Shown here piece after piece: positions 1 through 11,700 of a DNA stretch of 64,000 nucleotides. The position numbers and the translations under genes were made by a program. Each line of letters begins with the position of its first letter. Position 1 is the first letter of the stretch. The notes under the pieces are model-generated. The model had not been told where the DNA came from, searched no databases, and worked only from the letters and a program-made list of their open reading frames with translations. Source of the DNA: Colocasia esculenta (lineage: Eukaryota; Streptophyta; Magnoliopsida; Alismatales; Araceae); assembly GCA_014218235.1 (NCBI GenBank), contig CM024753.1, positions 182,566,348 through 182,630,347 on the forward strand. Reading direction: 5' to 3'.

Positions 1-941
1 GTGAGAGTGGTCAGTGATATTAGTTTAATTTAAACGAAAGATGGGAGTGTTGGTTTCGATATCAGTTTTGGCTGGGTCCAAAACCCATACTGTTTCAGTT
101 TCGTTTCGCCCGGTTTTGGTCGTACCAGGCGACCTTAAGAGAGGAGTAAAACTGCTGGTTTCGGTCTGGTTTCAGGCAAAACTGATTAAAATTATTTTTT
201 TAATGATGTCGGATTTGCTGCAGTAGTTTCGGCAAGTTTCAGATCATTCTGGTCCCAAACCAAAACGTTTCGGTTTCAGCCGAAACTTCCATCCATGCAT
301 GACAGAGCATTTCCCCAGTATGCTGACTGGGGATGATAACAACAACTTTTGGATGTATTCTATGTATTCCATTTTATAAATATAACAAAATGATGGTGGC
401 TCGATACATCTTCGTACTATCCTTCTATAAATATAAGTATATTTATGATAAATCTATTCGTATTTTTTTATAAATTGTATCCAAACAGGCACTAAGAATT
501 GCGAGCATAGATGGGTTATCAGGAAAAAAAGGAAATATCCATGTGGAGCAAGTTACTGTAACTACTACAAAACAGGGAATGAAATATAAATAGGATGCCG
601 ACTGTGTTTTAATACATTAAGAACCGAGACAAGGCAAGGGAAAGAGGGGAAAAGGAACTCGGGGAGATGCGAAGAAGGTGAGCTTTCTGATTCCTTGAGC
701 AATCATGGGCACATCTATTCATCGAAACGGCCAAATATAAGATGACAAATCAGAATATGTACATAGGTTCCAGAGGAAAGCTCTTGTTTAGATCCCTTCA
801 AAGCATAACCAGCCCCTTCCATTCTGGTTTGTGCTGACTGGGATCAGGACAAGCGTTCCCATTCCTCTGTTTCTTTGTGATGAGATGCCCCTTTCAAAAG
901 AAGGAAAAAAAATAAGAATGACATGCAGAAAAGTCTAAAAG
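1..941. other. DXS copy 1 downstream region
   Basis: No gene is recognised here. The stretch is the 3' flank of the minus-strand DXS copy 1 and matches 36322-37291 almost base for base, which marks the left side of the tandem duplication. Positions 50-290 are rich in short TTTCGG/CCGAAA runs and may be an old degraded repeat. Copy 2 carries one extra ~28 bp unit within this stretch. Confidence 0.6.
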
Positions 942-947
942 TTTATT
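942..947 (-). terminator. Poly(A) signal of DXS copy 1
   Basis: The minus strand reads AATAAA about 135 bases downstream of the DXS stop codon, a usual spacing for a plant near-upstream signal. The same signal is kept in copy 2 at 37292-37297. It is assigned by motif and position only. Confidence 0.5.
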
Positions 948-3900
948 GGGCCTCCTTGTCTGAGCATGCTTGTGGAAGGTAGGAACCATTCTGATGCCGA
1001 TGTTGGTGTCTCCGTCCCCCTTGGATGATGCAGTTGCATCACTACTGTAGAGTGTGCTTGCAAGTGAGTACGATCACTAGTCACTTAAACAGGAGAGCCT
1101 CCTTGGGCTTCCCAATCAGGGACAGCACTGTTGCAGCGATGTGCTTTGACAACAGACCTGCTTCTTCAATCTGGTCTCGAGGAGCTCCGTGGTCGATATA
1201 TCGGTCAGGAAGAACCATCGGCCTCACCTGAACAAACAAACCCAAGACAGCAGTCAGAAAACGGGGCACAAGTAGGATAGGAGATTTTGAACAATTTGTT
1301 GCAGTGTATGCATGGAGCTGCTACCTTCAATGGACCATCTAGAAGACCATTCAAGGAAAGGAAATGGAAGACGTGAGACGCAAAGCCTCCAACTGAGCCT
1401 TCTTCCACTGTGATCATGACTTCGTGCTCTTGGGCCAGCCTCCTTATGAGTTCTGCATCAAGAGGTTTGCAGAACCGGGCATCCGCGACTGTAATGGATA
1501 CACCATGATCTCTTAGTGCATTGGCTGCCGCAAGGCATGTCTGCACTACTGCACCATAGCCAAGAAGAGCGACCCTGCTGCCTTCCATGAGGACTCTTCC
1601 CTTCCCAATCTGTTAAAACACATTAGACAAAAAGCGTTAATTAGAAGGCGAGCTGTTTGAAGACGGGTTGGCTATGCTGTTGGTGACCCGAGACGGATAC
1701 CTCATGAGGAGTGCCTTTGTAGTTTGGAGGAAAAGCTGCACCAATTCCATTGCCTCTGGGGAATCTAAAGCAGCTGGGCCTGTCATCGATGGCTGCCGCC
1801 GTCGCGACCATGTGCATCAGCTCCGCTTCGTCGGATGGCGCCATGATGACCATGTTCGGCAAGCAGGCCATGTATGTAATGTCAAACACTCCACAGTGTG
1901 TTGGCCCATCAGCTCCTACTAGACCAGCTCTATCCATTGCAAATCTCACAGGCAATTTTTGAAGGTCAACATCATGAACCACCTTCATCATGATAAATCC
2001 AAAACATTTCAGTAAATAAATATAAATGGAATCCCAAGTCAGTGAGATTAGGAAGACTATTTACTTGATCATATCCCCGCTGGAGAAATGAAGAGTAGAT
2101 TGCACAGAAAGGCTTGAGACCCTCTGCGGCCAAACCGGCTGCAAACGTGACAGCATGCTGCTCAGCAATTCCCACATCGAAGCAGCGATCGGGGAACCTC
2201 TTGTGAAAGAAGTTGAGACCCGTGCCCCCTCCCATTGCTGCATGAATGGCGACAACCTTGTCGTCGTCCTCTGCTTCCTTAATGAGGGACTCTGCAAAAT
2301 ACTGAGTGTACGAAAGAGCAGAGGCCTTGGCTTTGAACTGTTTGCCAGTCTTTGGATCAAACTTAACAACACCTGAAGATATATATATATATAAGTTGCA
2401 ACTTCATCAGACAACTCCTACATATAGAGATGACCATGTAAGAGAAGGTAGACAGTGTGAGTTGCTCACCATGCATCTTGTCTGCAGCAACTTCAGCAGG
2501 GGGGTACCCCTTGCCTTTGTCAGTTATAATGTGGATAAGGACAGGTCCAGGAGCAGGCATGGCCTTCACTTTTTCGAATATGATGACAAGATCTTCAATA
2601 TTGTGACCATCCACTGGACCTATGTAGTACATACCAAGCTCCTCAAAGAGAGTTGCCCAGGAAGCACCTAGCATGCCCCTTGCATATTCATCCACCTTAG
2701 AGGCAACCTCATGCGTATGCCCACCAATCTGCTTCGTGATGTTCTGCTAAATGAAAGATTAGAAAAGTAAGAAAAAGTTTAGGCATCTCGTAAAACAGAT
2801 AGTCCTAAATGTCTACTGACAAGGTTCCTACGGTTGCAAAGCTGCCCTATCGAAACGGGATCCCCTCATTACTGGGAAGAGTGGATTCTGTCAGTACAGA
2901 GAGTCGGGAGAAAGAGATTTTACATTTCTATCCTCTGAACTGAGGGGATCCCGTCTCTCTCAGCAGCTTTCCTGTACAATTGCAAACTTTCCTTATCAAG
3001 CAACTTAGTGCACTAAGTTCCATTCTTGCAAGCAAATCTCTGCCTTGGAGGATTTCCTGATGTTCTGTTACAGAGGAAATTACCGCTTCTCAGAGGAACC
3101 ACCCTTAATAGGCTAAATATTGTACAATATTACCACAGAGAGAGAGGAGAGAGAGAGAGAGAACATGTATGGGCCTTGATTCCCACCTTGGCCACTTCAC
3201 GCAGCATACGGAAGTTGCGACTCGCTTGCAGCTTCGCCAGTGCTGTGCTGAGTGCTCCTACTGGAGTTGCTGGGCCGTCCAAGGTGGCTGTGGGCAGTGA
3301 CACTTGCTTGTTGTCGTTCAGCACAACAATCATGTTGGTGTCCAGGTATCCCGCATTGTTCATGGCCTCGTAAGCCTGTCCCGCGGTCATGGCCCCATCT
3401 CCGATCACAGAGATCACATGGTTCTTGTTCCCCAGCAGATCCCTGGCAACAGCCATTCCTACAGAAGGCGAATATTCATAAGAAAAGGAGACCTCAAGAG
3501 ATAGATGTGGCCTCAGAATCATGAACATGTCTGCACATCAAAGATGCCCACCCAAAAAGATTTGGGGGAGAAACAAATCTTGGGATTGGTAGACATGAAC
3601 CTACCAAGACCAGCAGAGATGCTCGTGGAGCTGTGCCCCACTCCGAAGGCATCATAAGGGCACTCATCCCTCTTGGGGAATCCTGCAAGTCCTGATGTCT
3701 GCCGGATGGTATGCATCCTGGACCTCCTCCCCGTCAGAATCTTGTGTGGGTAAGCCTGCAGTGGCAACCAAGTCCAGCTTAAGAGAACTAGACAAGATGT
3801 AGAAGGGGGATTCAGTGGGGGCGGAGAAAGAACAAGAAATTTCTGAAACCTGGTGGCTGTTGGGACAGAAAATATTTATATGTGTATATGTTGGATGCTT

Positions 3901-4454
3901 GTTAAGAGGAGTACCAATGCTCCCTTATATAGTGGTCCAACAAGCCGAGTAGGTGGCAGTCACATGTAGGTAACTAACCAGTTAGTTAGCCTGAGGTAAG
4001 GAGGATGGCTACCTAACCAGGAGTCGGTAACTACCGGTAAAATGTTGACTTCACCTAACCGGTTTAACGGCCTGATTAGGGGACAAGGTGGTTATGATTA
4101 CGGTAACCCCAAGGTTACTTAAAGTCATGACTTAATCCAAGTTTCTGGTTGAAAGCCGTTCAAGCTCTCAAGTATTGTCAAGCATCCCAAGCAAGTGGGA
4201 GATGCCGAGGAGAATAAATCTCCGAATAAAATACGGCACGGAAGAATTCCGGCATTACGAGGTCTACAAGACCACATGTGAAAGATGAGTACGAGAACAA
4301 GTCCGCCACGAAGGCTCCAAAGACTTGCAATTGATTCTCCGTCCGGGACGACAGAATTTCTGACAAGATGTCCAGAATGGCACGGGATTCTTCAAGGGCA
4401 AGACCCCTTCAAATGAAGGGGAGGCTGGCCTATTTATAGGGTTTTTCTGCCCCT

Positions 4455-4925
4455 CCCCTAACCGATGGTAGCTCCATCGGTTAATGGGGTTTTTCCCCCT
4501 TAACCGATGGAGCTTCCATCGGTTGGAAGGGGAATCCCCTCCAACCGATGGTACTTCCATCGGTTAGAGGGGAACTCCCCTCTAACCGATGGAGCTTCCA
4601 TCGGTTAAGGGGAGTCCCCTAACCGATGGTGCTACCATCGGTTAGGGGAGTATCCCCCTCTAACCGATGGGTGTTCCATCGGTTAAGGGGGGGATTCCCT
4701 TTAACCGATGGAACTTCCATCGGTTAAGGGGTCCCCTTTTAAAAAAAAAAAGAAAAAAACAGAAAAAACACACAGAAAAAAATAGAAAACAGAAAAAAAA
4801 AAAGGAAAATAGCCCCCTAACCGATGGTACCCCCATCGGTTAGAGGGTCTTTAACCTTCTAACCGATGGTGCTCCCATCGGTTAGAGGGAATTTTCCCTC
4901 TAACCGATGGAACCCCCATCGGCTA
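4455..4925 (+). repeat. Array of about ten perfect hairpins in LTR U3
   Basis: Roughly ten units of the form TAACCGATGG-loop-CCATCGGTTA follow one another, with loops of three to six bases, interrupted by an A-rich stretch (4741-4811). The innermost pair changes in step: GATGGA-gct-TCCATC in some units, GATGGT-gct-ACCATC in another. The array ends about 45 bases before the TATA box. Confidence 0.9.
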
Positions 4926-4966
4926 GAGCCCCCCAATCCCATGCAATGTAAGGGGGTGCCTTCCCC

Positions 4967-4974
4967 TATAAAAG
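4967..4974 (+). promoter_or_regulatory. TATA box of the solo LTR
   Basis: TATAAAAG is followed by GCACCCCCATTCCCCATG. The context resembles the TATA region of the element 1 LTR (TATAAATAGGGGGCACTCCCC), which supports a real LTR promoter. It points into DXS from the antisense side. Confidence 0.6.
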
Positions 4975-5394
4975 GCACCCCCATTCCCCATGTAAAGGGT
5001 CTCCGGCTGGCTCTGGGGCTCGGGCTCTCTCTCTCTCTAGCTCTCCCTCCCCCCGGTCAGAAAAAGTGTTATAGCCCTCCTTTTTTTTTATTGTCCCTTC
5101 TTTCAAAGTTGAAGGAGATAGAAATTTCCAAATCCCCAAAGCTCCCCTCTTCGTTCTCAATCTCCTTTCTTTGTGAATCAAGGTACCAAATCTTCTCCCG
5201 AGCATTGAGAAGTTGTTCATATACGGCATCGACAAACTTCATCGGCTAAAAGTCCGCAATAGCGACATCGGCCCTCACGGGTTATAGGTTCTAAATACCG
5301 TCCACCCCGGACATATGGTATTTTAGATACCTTTGTAATTCATGCCACCTCCCATCGAGTTTTAAACTCTCCGGGATGGTGTTTGTGCTATATG

Positions 5395-6430
5395 CATATG
5401 TTTCTTAGAGGAGACTCTGCCCAAGTGGAGATTCTACTCGAGAACGTATTCATATATTCACAGATTCGTATTTTTATATATATGCTTCTTAGAGGAAACT
5501 CTGCCCAAATGGAGATTCAACCTAAGAACATATCTATAAATTTCAAATCTGTGTTTATATTGATATGTTTCTTAGAGGAGATTCTGCCCAAGGGGAGATT
5601 CTGCCTAAGAACATGTTTGTATATTCACAAATTCGTATTTTTATATGCATGTTTCCTAGAGGAAACTCTGCCCAAGTGGAAATTCCGCCTAAGAACATAT
5701 CTATAAAATTCGAATTTGTGCCTATACACATGTGTTTCTTGAAAGGAAGCTCTGCCCATGTCCGGGTTTCTCCCTCTAAAAACATATCAATATAATCACG
5801 AACTTTGTATTCATATACATGTCTTCCCAAGAGGAAACTCTGCCCAAATGGAGTCTCCGCCCATAAACATGTCTATATAGTCATAAATTCGTAATTACAT
5901 GCGTATGCCTCTCAAAAGGGATTCTGCATATGCAGATAGTACCTCTTTGCCGGATACTCCATTCAAATAGAGATACCGGTGAGAAAATACGCATAAACTG
6001 CAAATTTATGATCATACACACATACCTCCTTAAGGGCAAAATCCCTCCGGACAAAGATTCTCCGAGGACACATGGATATAAGTACATGTTCATATGAATA
6101 TACCTCCGTGAGGGCACTCCGTATAGGCAGAAACTCTGCCAAAATGAATTTATGAAATTGTATTGATATACACACATCCAAAGAAAAGGGAAACAAGATC
6201 CGAACTATGCTCAGATACTCCAAAGAGCAGCACGAATGTATACTCACAAGAACTGCGTTCATATGGACAGTTTCCAGAAAGGAACTTCAAATTGACAAGA
6301 ACGTCCATGGAGACCCGAACTGTGCTCAGAGGCCCCGAAGAGTAACATATGCATACTCATAAGAATCATGTCCATGTGGACAGTTTCCAGAAAAGAACTA
6401 TAATATGACAAGGACTTCCATGGAGATATA
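5395..6430 (+). repeat. ~84 bp tandem repeat in the solo LTR
   Basis: A diverged unit built around TTCTTAGAGGAGACTCTGCC, AAGTGGAGATTC and CATATTCACA(A/G)ATTCGTAT recurs regularly. It is clear from 5395 to about 5880 and increasingly degenerate to about 6430. It lies downstream of the LTR TATA box, so it would be transcribed. Confidence 0.7.
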
Positions 6431-7380
6431 TTCATATGTTCTCCAGAAATCATATCCACATGAGTGAGAAATGAGGGAGAAAGAAACTCTACCTCAAATT
6501 CAGACTTTGCTAAAAGGGCACTGTAAAAGAACTCATATGAAAGAAATTGATACAGTAATCCTTCTAATACGGAAGTGTTACTCCGGTCATAATACCCCCA
6601 AGTTCAGAATCAAAATCCACGGGTATATACCCATTCACAATAACAATCCTCGTGTTTTCCCAAATAAAAATTTCTAATCAACCTTTCGCAAATAGAAGAA
6701 AAACCTCAAATAGGTCCACGGGTATGCAACCGTTCCCCTCTCAAAGTCACACTTTGGACTCCAAAAAGGCAGTCATTTCAAAAATGAAATACCCAAAGCA
6801 AAAGCATTTCAAATAATCAAAAGAAAGGAAAAACATGTTATGATCAGGATTTTCTAAAAACGTGCATATTTTTCTCATCCTTTGCTATGAATGGTATTCG
6901 GGTTAAAACTGATGTTAAATAACACCAGGAGTCTTAACTCGATGTAAATGTAACATCGACTCCGGTCGATGGAGACAAAGGTCCAGCACATGCTACTCCA
7001 ATCACCTGATGAGTATAGATACGGGACTCAAGGAGTTCAGATAAAAAACGGCGCACCCTAGTCGCCCGTCACACGGGCATCCCCGTCCATTTCATGGACA
7101 ATCCAATCGTCCGTTCCACGGACATCATACCCGTCCGTTCCAAGGACACCCAAAAATACTCTCTCCGCATTGTGTGGACTCTTTCTTCTGTCTGTTAGAC
7201 AGACTGGCACGCCCCGCAAAATTCAAAGCATGGGAAATGAATACATGAATCACATAAAACGAAATGAATAAACAAAATCAAATGATATGTGCTTCTATGC
7301 AACGATAACCATATGTAACTCCACACATGTATATACACCCGCATATATACATAACAACACATATATATACCATACGCCTA

Positions 7381-7414
<34 letters not shown>

Positions 7415-8336
7415 TTTTTTCCCGTGTCAACAGTGGCCAACATCCCACAGGATCTTGTCATGAGGGGCGTCAAACACATGGTGCAGAGCCACCGCCAGAT
7501 CCACCACCCCGAGGCTTGCGCTGAGATGACCGCCCGTCTTTGACACCGTGTGGACTATCTCTGCTCTGAGCTCTGCAGCCAACTGACCCAGCTCCTGCGA
7601 GGAAGGCACACACATACCCACCATTCAAAACCCAGGAAATGGCAGAGCGCAATGAGACAATGTCATCCGTGTCATCAAAACTACTAGACTTGGCCATGCC
7701 GAAAGAGGGGAGACGAAAGGAAGGCGGGCTTATGAACCTGCGTAGAGAGGTTCTTCATGTGGGCAGGGTAGTTGATGGTGTCTAGCAGCGGGGTGAGGGG
7801 CTTCTCCCCGGAGAAATCGATCTTCCACTCGTTCTTCTCCTTCCATATCGTCGTCTTCCCCTCTCTATCGCCCCCTGAAGCAGCCCTCACCAGGAACTGG
7901 CAAAAACACACGAAGAAGAGAAAGAAATCCAACACCATCAATAAACATGCACGTGTGTCATCTGCGACCAATACAAGGGAGCCAAATGGACGACACCATG
8001 TAGGTACTCGCCATGGGAATTCGAAAGGACAGCACCTTTATTGCCAGAAACAGATCAGATTTACAGAGAGACGGAGGGGAGAGAGGGGAGAGAGAAGAGT
8101 GGAGGCCAGCCGACAGGGGGGGGGGGGGGGTTTGAGTTCGCTTCACATGCCTGCCTCCTGCAGAAGCGGTCGGGGCGGGGAGACTTGCTGACGGTGAAGG
8201 TGAGCGTGTGGACGAGCATTGGGAACCCAGAAGTTGCCATTACAGAGACTTCGGAAGCCACGGGAGCAGCAACAGAGGGGGAGGGGGAGCGGGGACATCT
8301 AGAGGTGAACAGGGAAAGGAGCAGGGTGAGGAGGCC

Positions 8337-8346
8337 CCTTATAAAC
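8337..8346 (-). promoter_or_regulatory. TATA box of DXS copy 1
   Basis: The minus strand reads TTTATAAGG about 100 bases upstream of the ATG at 8240. The same box and spacing are kept in copy 2 at 41151-41160. Confidence 0.6.
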
Positions 8347-9517
8347 CGTTTTCCTCATACCAGAGACAAGAATAGCAGACGTGTTGTGCAAGACATCAGC
8401 AACTTCAAAAAGTGAAAAAACCGCCTCATAATGTAAAAAGTGGAGAGTAAATAGGCTTTTAAATGAGCATGCACTGGAAAGTGCAAACCCTTCTCCTGTA
8501 TGTAGGTGCTTTTAATTTTTACTGCTTGTGGCATGTTTTTATTTGCTGATGTTAAAAGTTGATGTCAATAATTGATGTTATAAACCAGCTTCCAAGTGGA
8601 AAAGGAAGGAATCAGATTTATTTGCAGTTGAAGTTGATCTTCTGTCATGAATGAACCCGCAATTTGAAGTGGATTCAGTATCATTTTGATTCATCTAATT
8701 GAATTGCCACCTTCCTATCTCCTCTCTAAGTAGATGATTCTAACCTTCCATTGACTGATGAGTTTCAAGAGAGAGAGACGTATGTTACCAGAGAAGCAAG
8801 TTGGAAGCTAATAAATGTTGTTGCTGTCAGGAAGAAATCAAATCTGATATGCTGCTCCCAATTCCCTTTTAAAGTGTTATCTGCAAAAGTAAGTTGCCTA
8901 TAACCTCCCACCCTGGAATATTAGGAATTTTGGGGAGTTAAAAACTGAGATTAAATGAAAAAAGTGTCAGGTAAGAGGATGAAACATGCTATAAACAGAT
9001 CTGAATACCATAAGATGTTGGTTTTTGATATCAACAATTATGAGGAATGCAAAAGTGAATTTTGTAAAATCCCCACTCCAGAATAGTAGGAAGTTTTGCA
9101 GAGTTAAACGTACTTAGACTAATATGAATATCATAAGATATTAATTTTGTGATCACCAATTATAAGAATTGCAAAAGTAAATTTCCTAAAAATCCCCTAT
9201 TCATATCAGAATCTTGGGAGTTATAAAATATCGTGGGCTAGTGGTGGGCACAAATCAAATGCAAGCCAAGCAGTTCATGTTAAGAATCAAACAAATAAAT
9301 GGGATTGTACTTTTGAATTTAATTGACCGACTTTTTAAGAGCGAGAAATATTTATTACTCGACTAAGTTGCTCGACAGAACAGTGGAGCCGTAGGACCCC
9401 CTACTTTATGAGAACAGATATTACTTAGTCGAGCAATAAGTGTTTCTCTTTAGGAGCTGATTAAGTTTGTCATGAAAGATTTTCCTTTCAAATCAAGCTT
9501 ATTAATCGACCCATGAA
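8347..9517. other. DXS copy 1 upstream region
   Basis: No gene is seen. This AT-rich promoter-side sequence aligns throughout with 41161-42300 and is cut off by element 1 at 9523. The target-site copy TACCC lies at 9518-9522. Confidence 0.6.
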
Positions 9518-10078
9518 TACCCTGTTGGAACGCGGAATTTTCTTTCTTTCGATCCATCTCTTTTATCCTTCGAGATGGATCTTTTGCGTTGGGCGTGCCA
9601 GACTGTTTGCGAGAAACAGACAAAGATTATTTTACGAGGAGTATTGGGTGCGAGCCCTGATACCCTCGAATTTATTTTCCGCGTGCGCTCGCGTTCAGGG
9701 CGATTGGAGTGGTCGTGTACTGGACCGTTCCCCACCGACCGAAGTCGATGTTTCATTTACATCGAGTATAACACTCGAATACCTTCGAATGCGTAATGTT
9801 TATTAAAAGACCGTATGCCGAAATTTAAAGAAGAAAAGGCAGATGACAAATGAATTTCCACAATTTTATTCAAGCATGCTCATGTCATTTATATGTATGA
9901 CATGACGCTTACATTTACATGTACGCCTTTAGTGGGGTTTTGCACCTCCACTGGGCGTGTATATAACAAGCCAAGTATATGGACGTCGACGACAGGGTGT
10001 ATGTGCCTCCGTCGGACGTTTACACGATGGTGGGTACATATGTGTTACCAGTGGGGTGTTTGTGCCTCCATAGGTTAA

Positions 10079-10490
10079 CATGCCTCGACGCGTGTCTTTT
10101 TTCACGACACCGGAGGACTTAAGTGCATGCCTCGACGTGCGTCGTTTTGTGACGCCGGAGGATTTAAGCACATGCCTCGACGTACGTCGTTTTATGACGC
10201 CGGAGGACTTAAGTACATGCCTCGACGTGCGTCGTTTTATGACGCCGGAGGACTTAAGTACATGCCTCGACGTACGTCGTTTTATGACGCCGGAGGACTT
10301 AAGTACATGCCTCGACGTACGTCGTTTTATGACGCCGGAGGACTTAAGTACATGCCTCGACGTGCGTCGTTTTATGACGCCGGAGGACTTAAGTACATGC
10401 CTCGACGTACGTCGTTTTATGACGCCGGAGGACTTAAGTACATGCCTCGACGTACGTCGTTTTATGACGCCGGAGGATTTAAGTACATGT
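10079..10490. repeat. 45 bp tandem repeat, about nine units (left LTR)
   Basis: Each unit contains CCTCGACGT(A/G)CGTCG followed by TTTTATGACGCCGGAGGA. CGACGTACGTCG is a perfect 12-base palindrome, and each unit also has ACGT cores and a TGACG motif of the kind bound by plant bZIP factors. The period equals 15 codons, which keeps a false reading frame open. The same array is present in the other LTR at 25997-26410. Confidence 0.9.
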
Positions 10491-10737
10491 GCTGAGAGTC
10501 ATGTGACAACCTGTGGCGTGTCCCTGCGGACGTGGCGCAATGCAGCCCGAACGCCGAGGACGGGACACCAACGGGTGTCGGCACGTGCGGCCTACTTAAG
10601 CTCACGCACGGATCACGCTCGGACAGACTCGGGAGCTTGGGCCGGAGATGGCGCGTTTAGGCCGATTTTTTCTTTCTCTCCCTCCTCCAAATGGGGGTAT
10701 GCCCCTGGCGGGGTGTTTGTGCCTCCGCCTGAGCAAC

Positions 10738-11008
10738 GTTACCTCTACGTACGTCGTTTGATGACGACGGAGGACTTTAAACATGTGCCTCAACGAGTGT
10801 CGTTTTATGACACCGGAGGACTTAAACATGGCCTCGACGTACGTCGTTTGATGACGACGGAGGACTTGAATACGGGCCTCGACGTGCGTCGTTTGATGAC
10901 GACGGAGGACTTAAATATGTGCCTCGACATGCGTCGTTTGATGACGACGGAGGACTTAAACATGACCTCGACGTGCGTCGTTTGATGACGACGGAGGACT
11001 TAAATATG
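10738..11008. repeat. Second 45 bp repeat array (left LTR)
   Basis: About six units of a variant with TTTGATGACGACGGAGGA are separated from the first array by ~250 bp of unique LTR sequence. The counterpart in the other LTR is at 26655-26930. Confidence 0.85.
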
Positions 11009-11256
11009 AACACCGGGGGTCATATGACAACCTGTGGTATCTTCTCACGGACGAGCGCAGGAGGGCCCGATCGCGGAGGACAGAACACCGACAGTCGCCA
11101 AAGACTTTCTCCCCGGCAGGTGCGGCCTATTTAAGCTCACGCACGTAAGGCTCTCACGCCGGTCTCTCTCTTGGCGCCTTTTTTTGAGCCGAATCGCCCG
11201 CTTGCAATCGCCTTTTTTTTGGGGCCGAATGGCATGCTTTTGAATGGGGAGTGCCC

Positions 11257-11267
11257 CCTATTTATAG
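11257..11267 (-). promoter_or_regulatory. Candidate TATA box of element 1 LTR
   Basis: The minus strand reads CTATAAATAGG followed by GGGCACTCCCCATTC, just downstream of the hairpin array. A second candidate (TTAAATAGG) lies near 11127. The choice between them is not settled by sequence. Confidence 0.5.
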
Positions 11268-11279
11268 ATTTTGAGGGGG

Positions 11280-11700
11280 GCTAACCGGCGGGGTGCCCCG
11301 CGAGGGGCCTGACTGGCGGAGGGGGGGCGCCGGTTAGGGGCCTAACCGGCGGCCCTCTCTGGCTGGCAGAAAGGGCCGCCAGTCAGGGGCTGACTGGCGG
11401 CCCTCCTGCTGGCTGAGGGGGGTCCGCCGGTCAGGGGGGGCTGACCGCGGCCCTCCTGGCTGGCTGAGGGGGCCGCCAGTCAGGGGGCTGACTGGCGGCC
11501 CTCCTGCTGGCTGAGGGGGCCGCCAGTCAGGGGCCTGACTGGCGCCCCCTTGGCTGGCTGAGGGGCCGCCAGTCAGGGGCCTGACTGGCGCCCCTCCTGC
11601 TGGCTGAGGGGGCCGCCAGTCAGGGCCTGACTGGCGCCCCTCTCTGCCTGGCGGGGGGGGGCAGACTGGCGCCCCTCCCTTCCTGGCGGAGGCACAGACC
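11280..11700. repeat. G+C-rich hairpin array in LTR U3
   Basis: Repeated units pair CTGACTGGCGGCC with GGCCGCCAGTCAG, and at the TATA-proximal end CTAACCGGCG with CGCCGGTTAG. The second LTR carries the same array at 27200-27640. The array lies immediately upstream of the TATA box in the sense direction. Confidence 0.85.

Larger units (their letters stand above)
3858..7432 (+). mobile_element. Solo LTR (3.6 kb) inside DXS exon 3
   Basis: The insertion runs from TGTTGGGACAG to GTGTCAACA and is flanked by the 5 bp direct repeat GTGGC (3853-3857 and 7433-7437). Copy 2 has the uninterrupted site at 40254-40265, which fixes both ends exactly. It holds no gag or pol reading frame and its first bases do not recur near its end, so I read it as one very long LTR left after recombination between two LTRs. 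A TATA box at 4967 places its own transcription on the plus strand, antisense to DXS. It contains a hairpin array upstream of the TATA box, an ~84 bp tandem repeat downstream, and a (TA)n-T(n) tract near its end. Long LTRs and the TATA context suggest a Tat-type gypsy family, which is inference. Confidence 0.85.
1081..8240 (-). pseudogene. DXS copy 1, broken by an LTR in exon 3
   Basis: This is 1-deoxy-D-xylulose-5-phosphate synthase, the first enzyme of the plastid MEP isoprenoid pathway (pyruvate plus glyceraldehyde-3-phosphate, ThDP-dependent). Exons by homology, each bounded by splice sites unless noted: 8142-8240 (ATG at 8240), 7738-7896, 7438-7594 joined to 3850-3857, 3605-3755, 3187-3458, 2470-2743, 2065-2372, 1701-1982, 1325-1609, 1081-1227 (TGA). 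Every exon has the same length as in copy 2. Exon 3 is split eight bases from its donor by a 3575 bp LTR. Further decay signs are GC instead of GT at the inferred exon 1 donor, GASGATLF changed to GASWATLF in exon 6, and S to C in the KRDES motif of exon 4. It does keep EIGKGR in exon 9, where copy 2 has EFGKGR. A functional product would require removal of the LTR from the transcript, which the sequence does not suggest. Confidence 0.9.

Noticed and set aside
3858..7432. Complete small non-autonomous LTR element (two LTRs)
   Set aside because: The start sequence does not recur near the end and no PBS or PPT is visible inside, so a solo LTR fits better.
8041..8415. Plus-strand frame over the DXS promoter and exon 1
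   Set aside because: It is antisense to exon 1 and the 5' untranslated region. No conserved protein sequence is seen.
10080..10985. 301-residue plus-strand frame with repeated CLDVRRFMTPEDLST
   Set aside because: The 45 bp repeat is a multiple of three and keeps all frames open. It lies inside an LTR and occurs in both LTRs.
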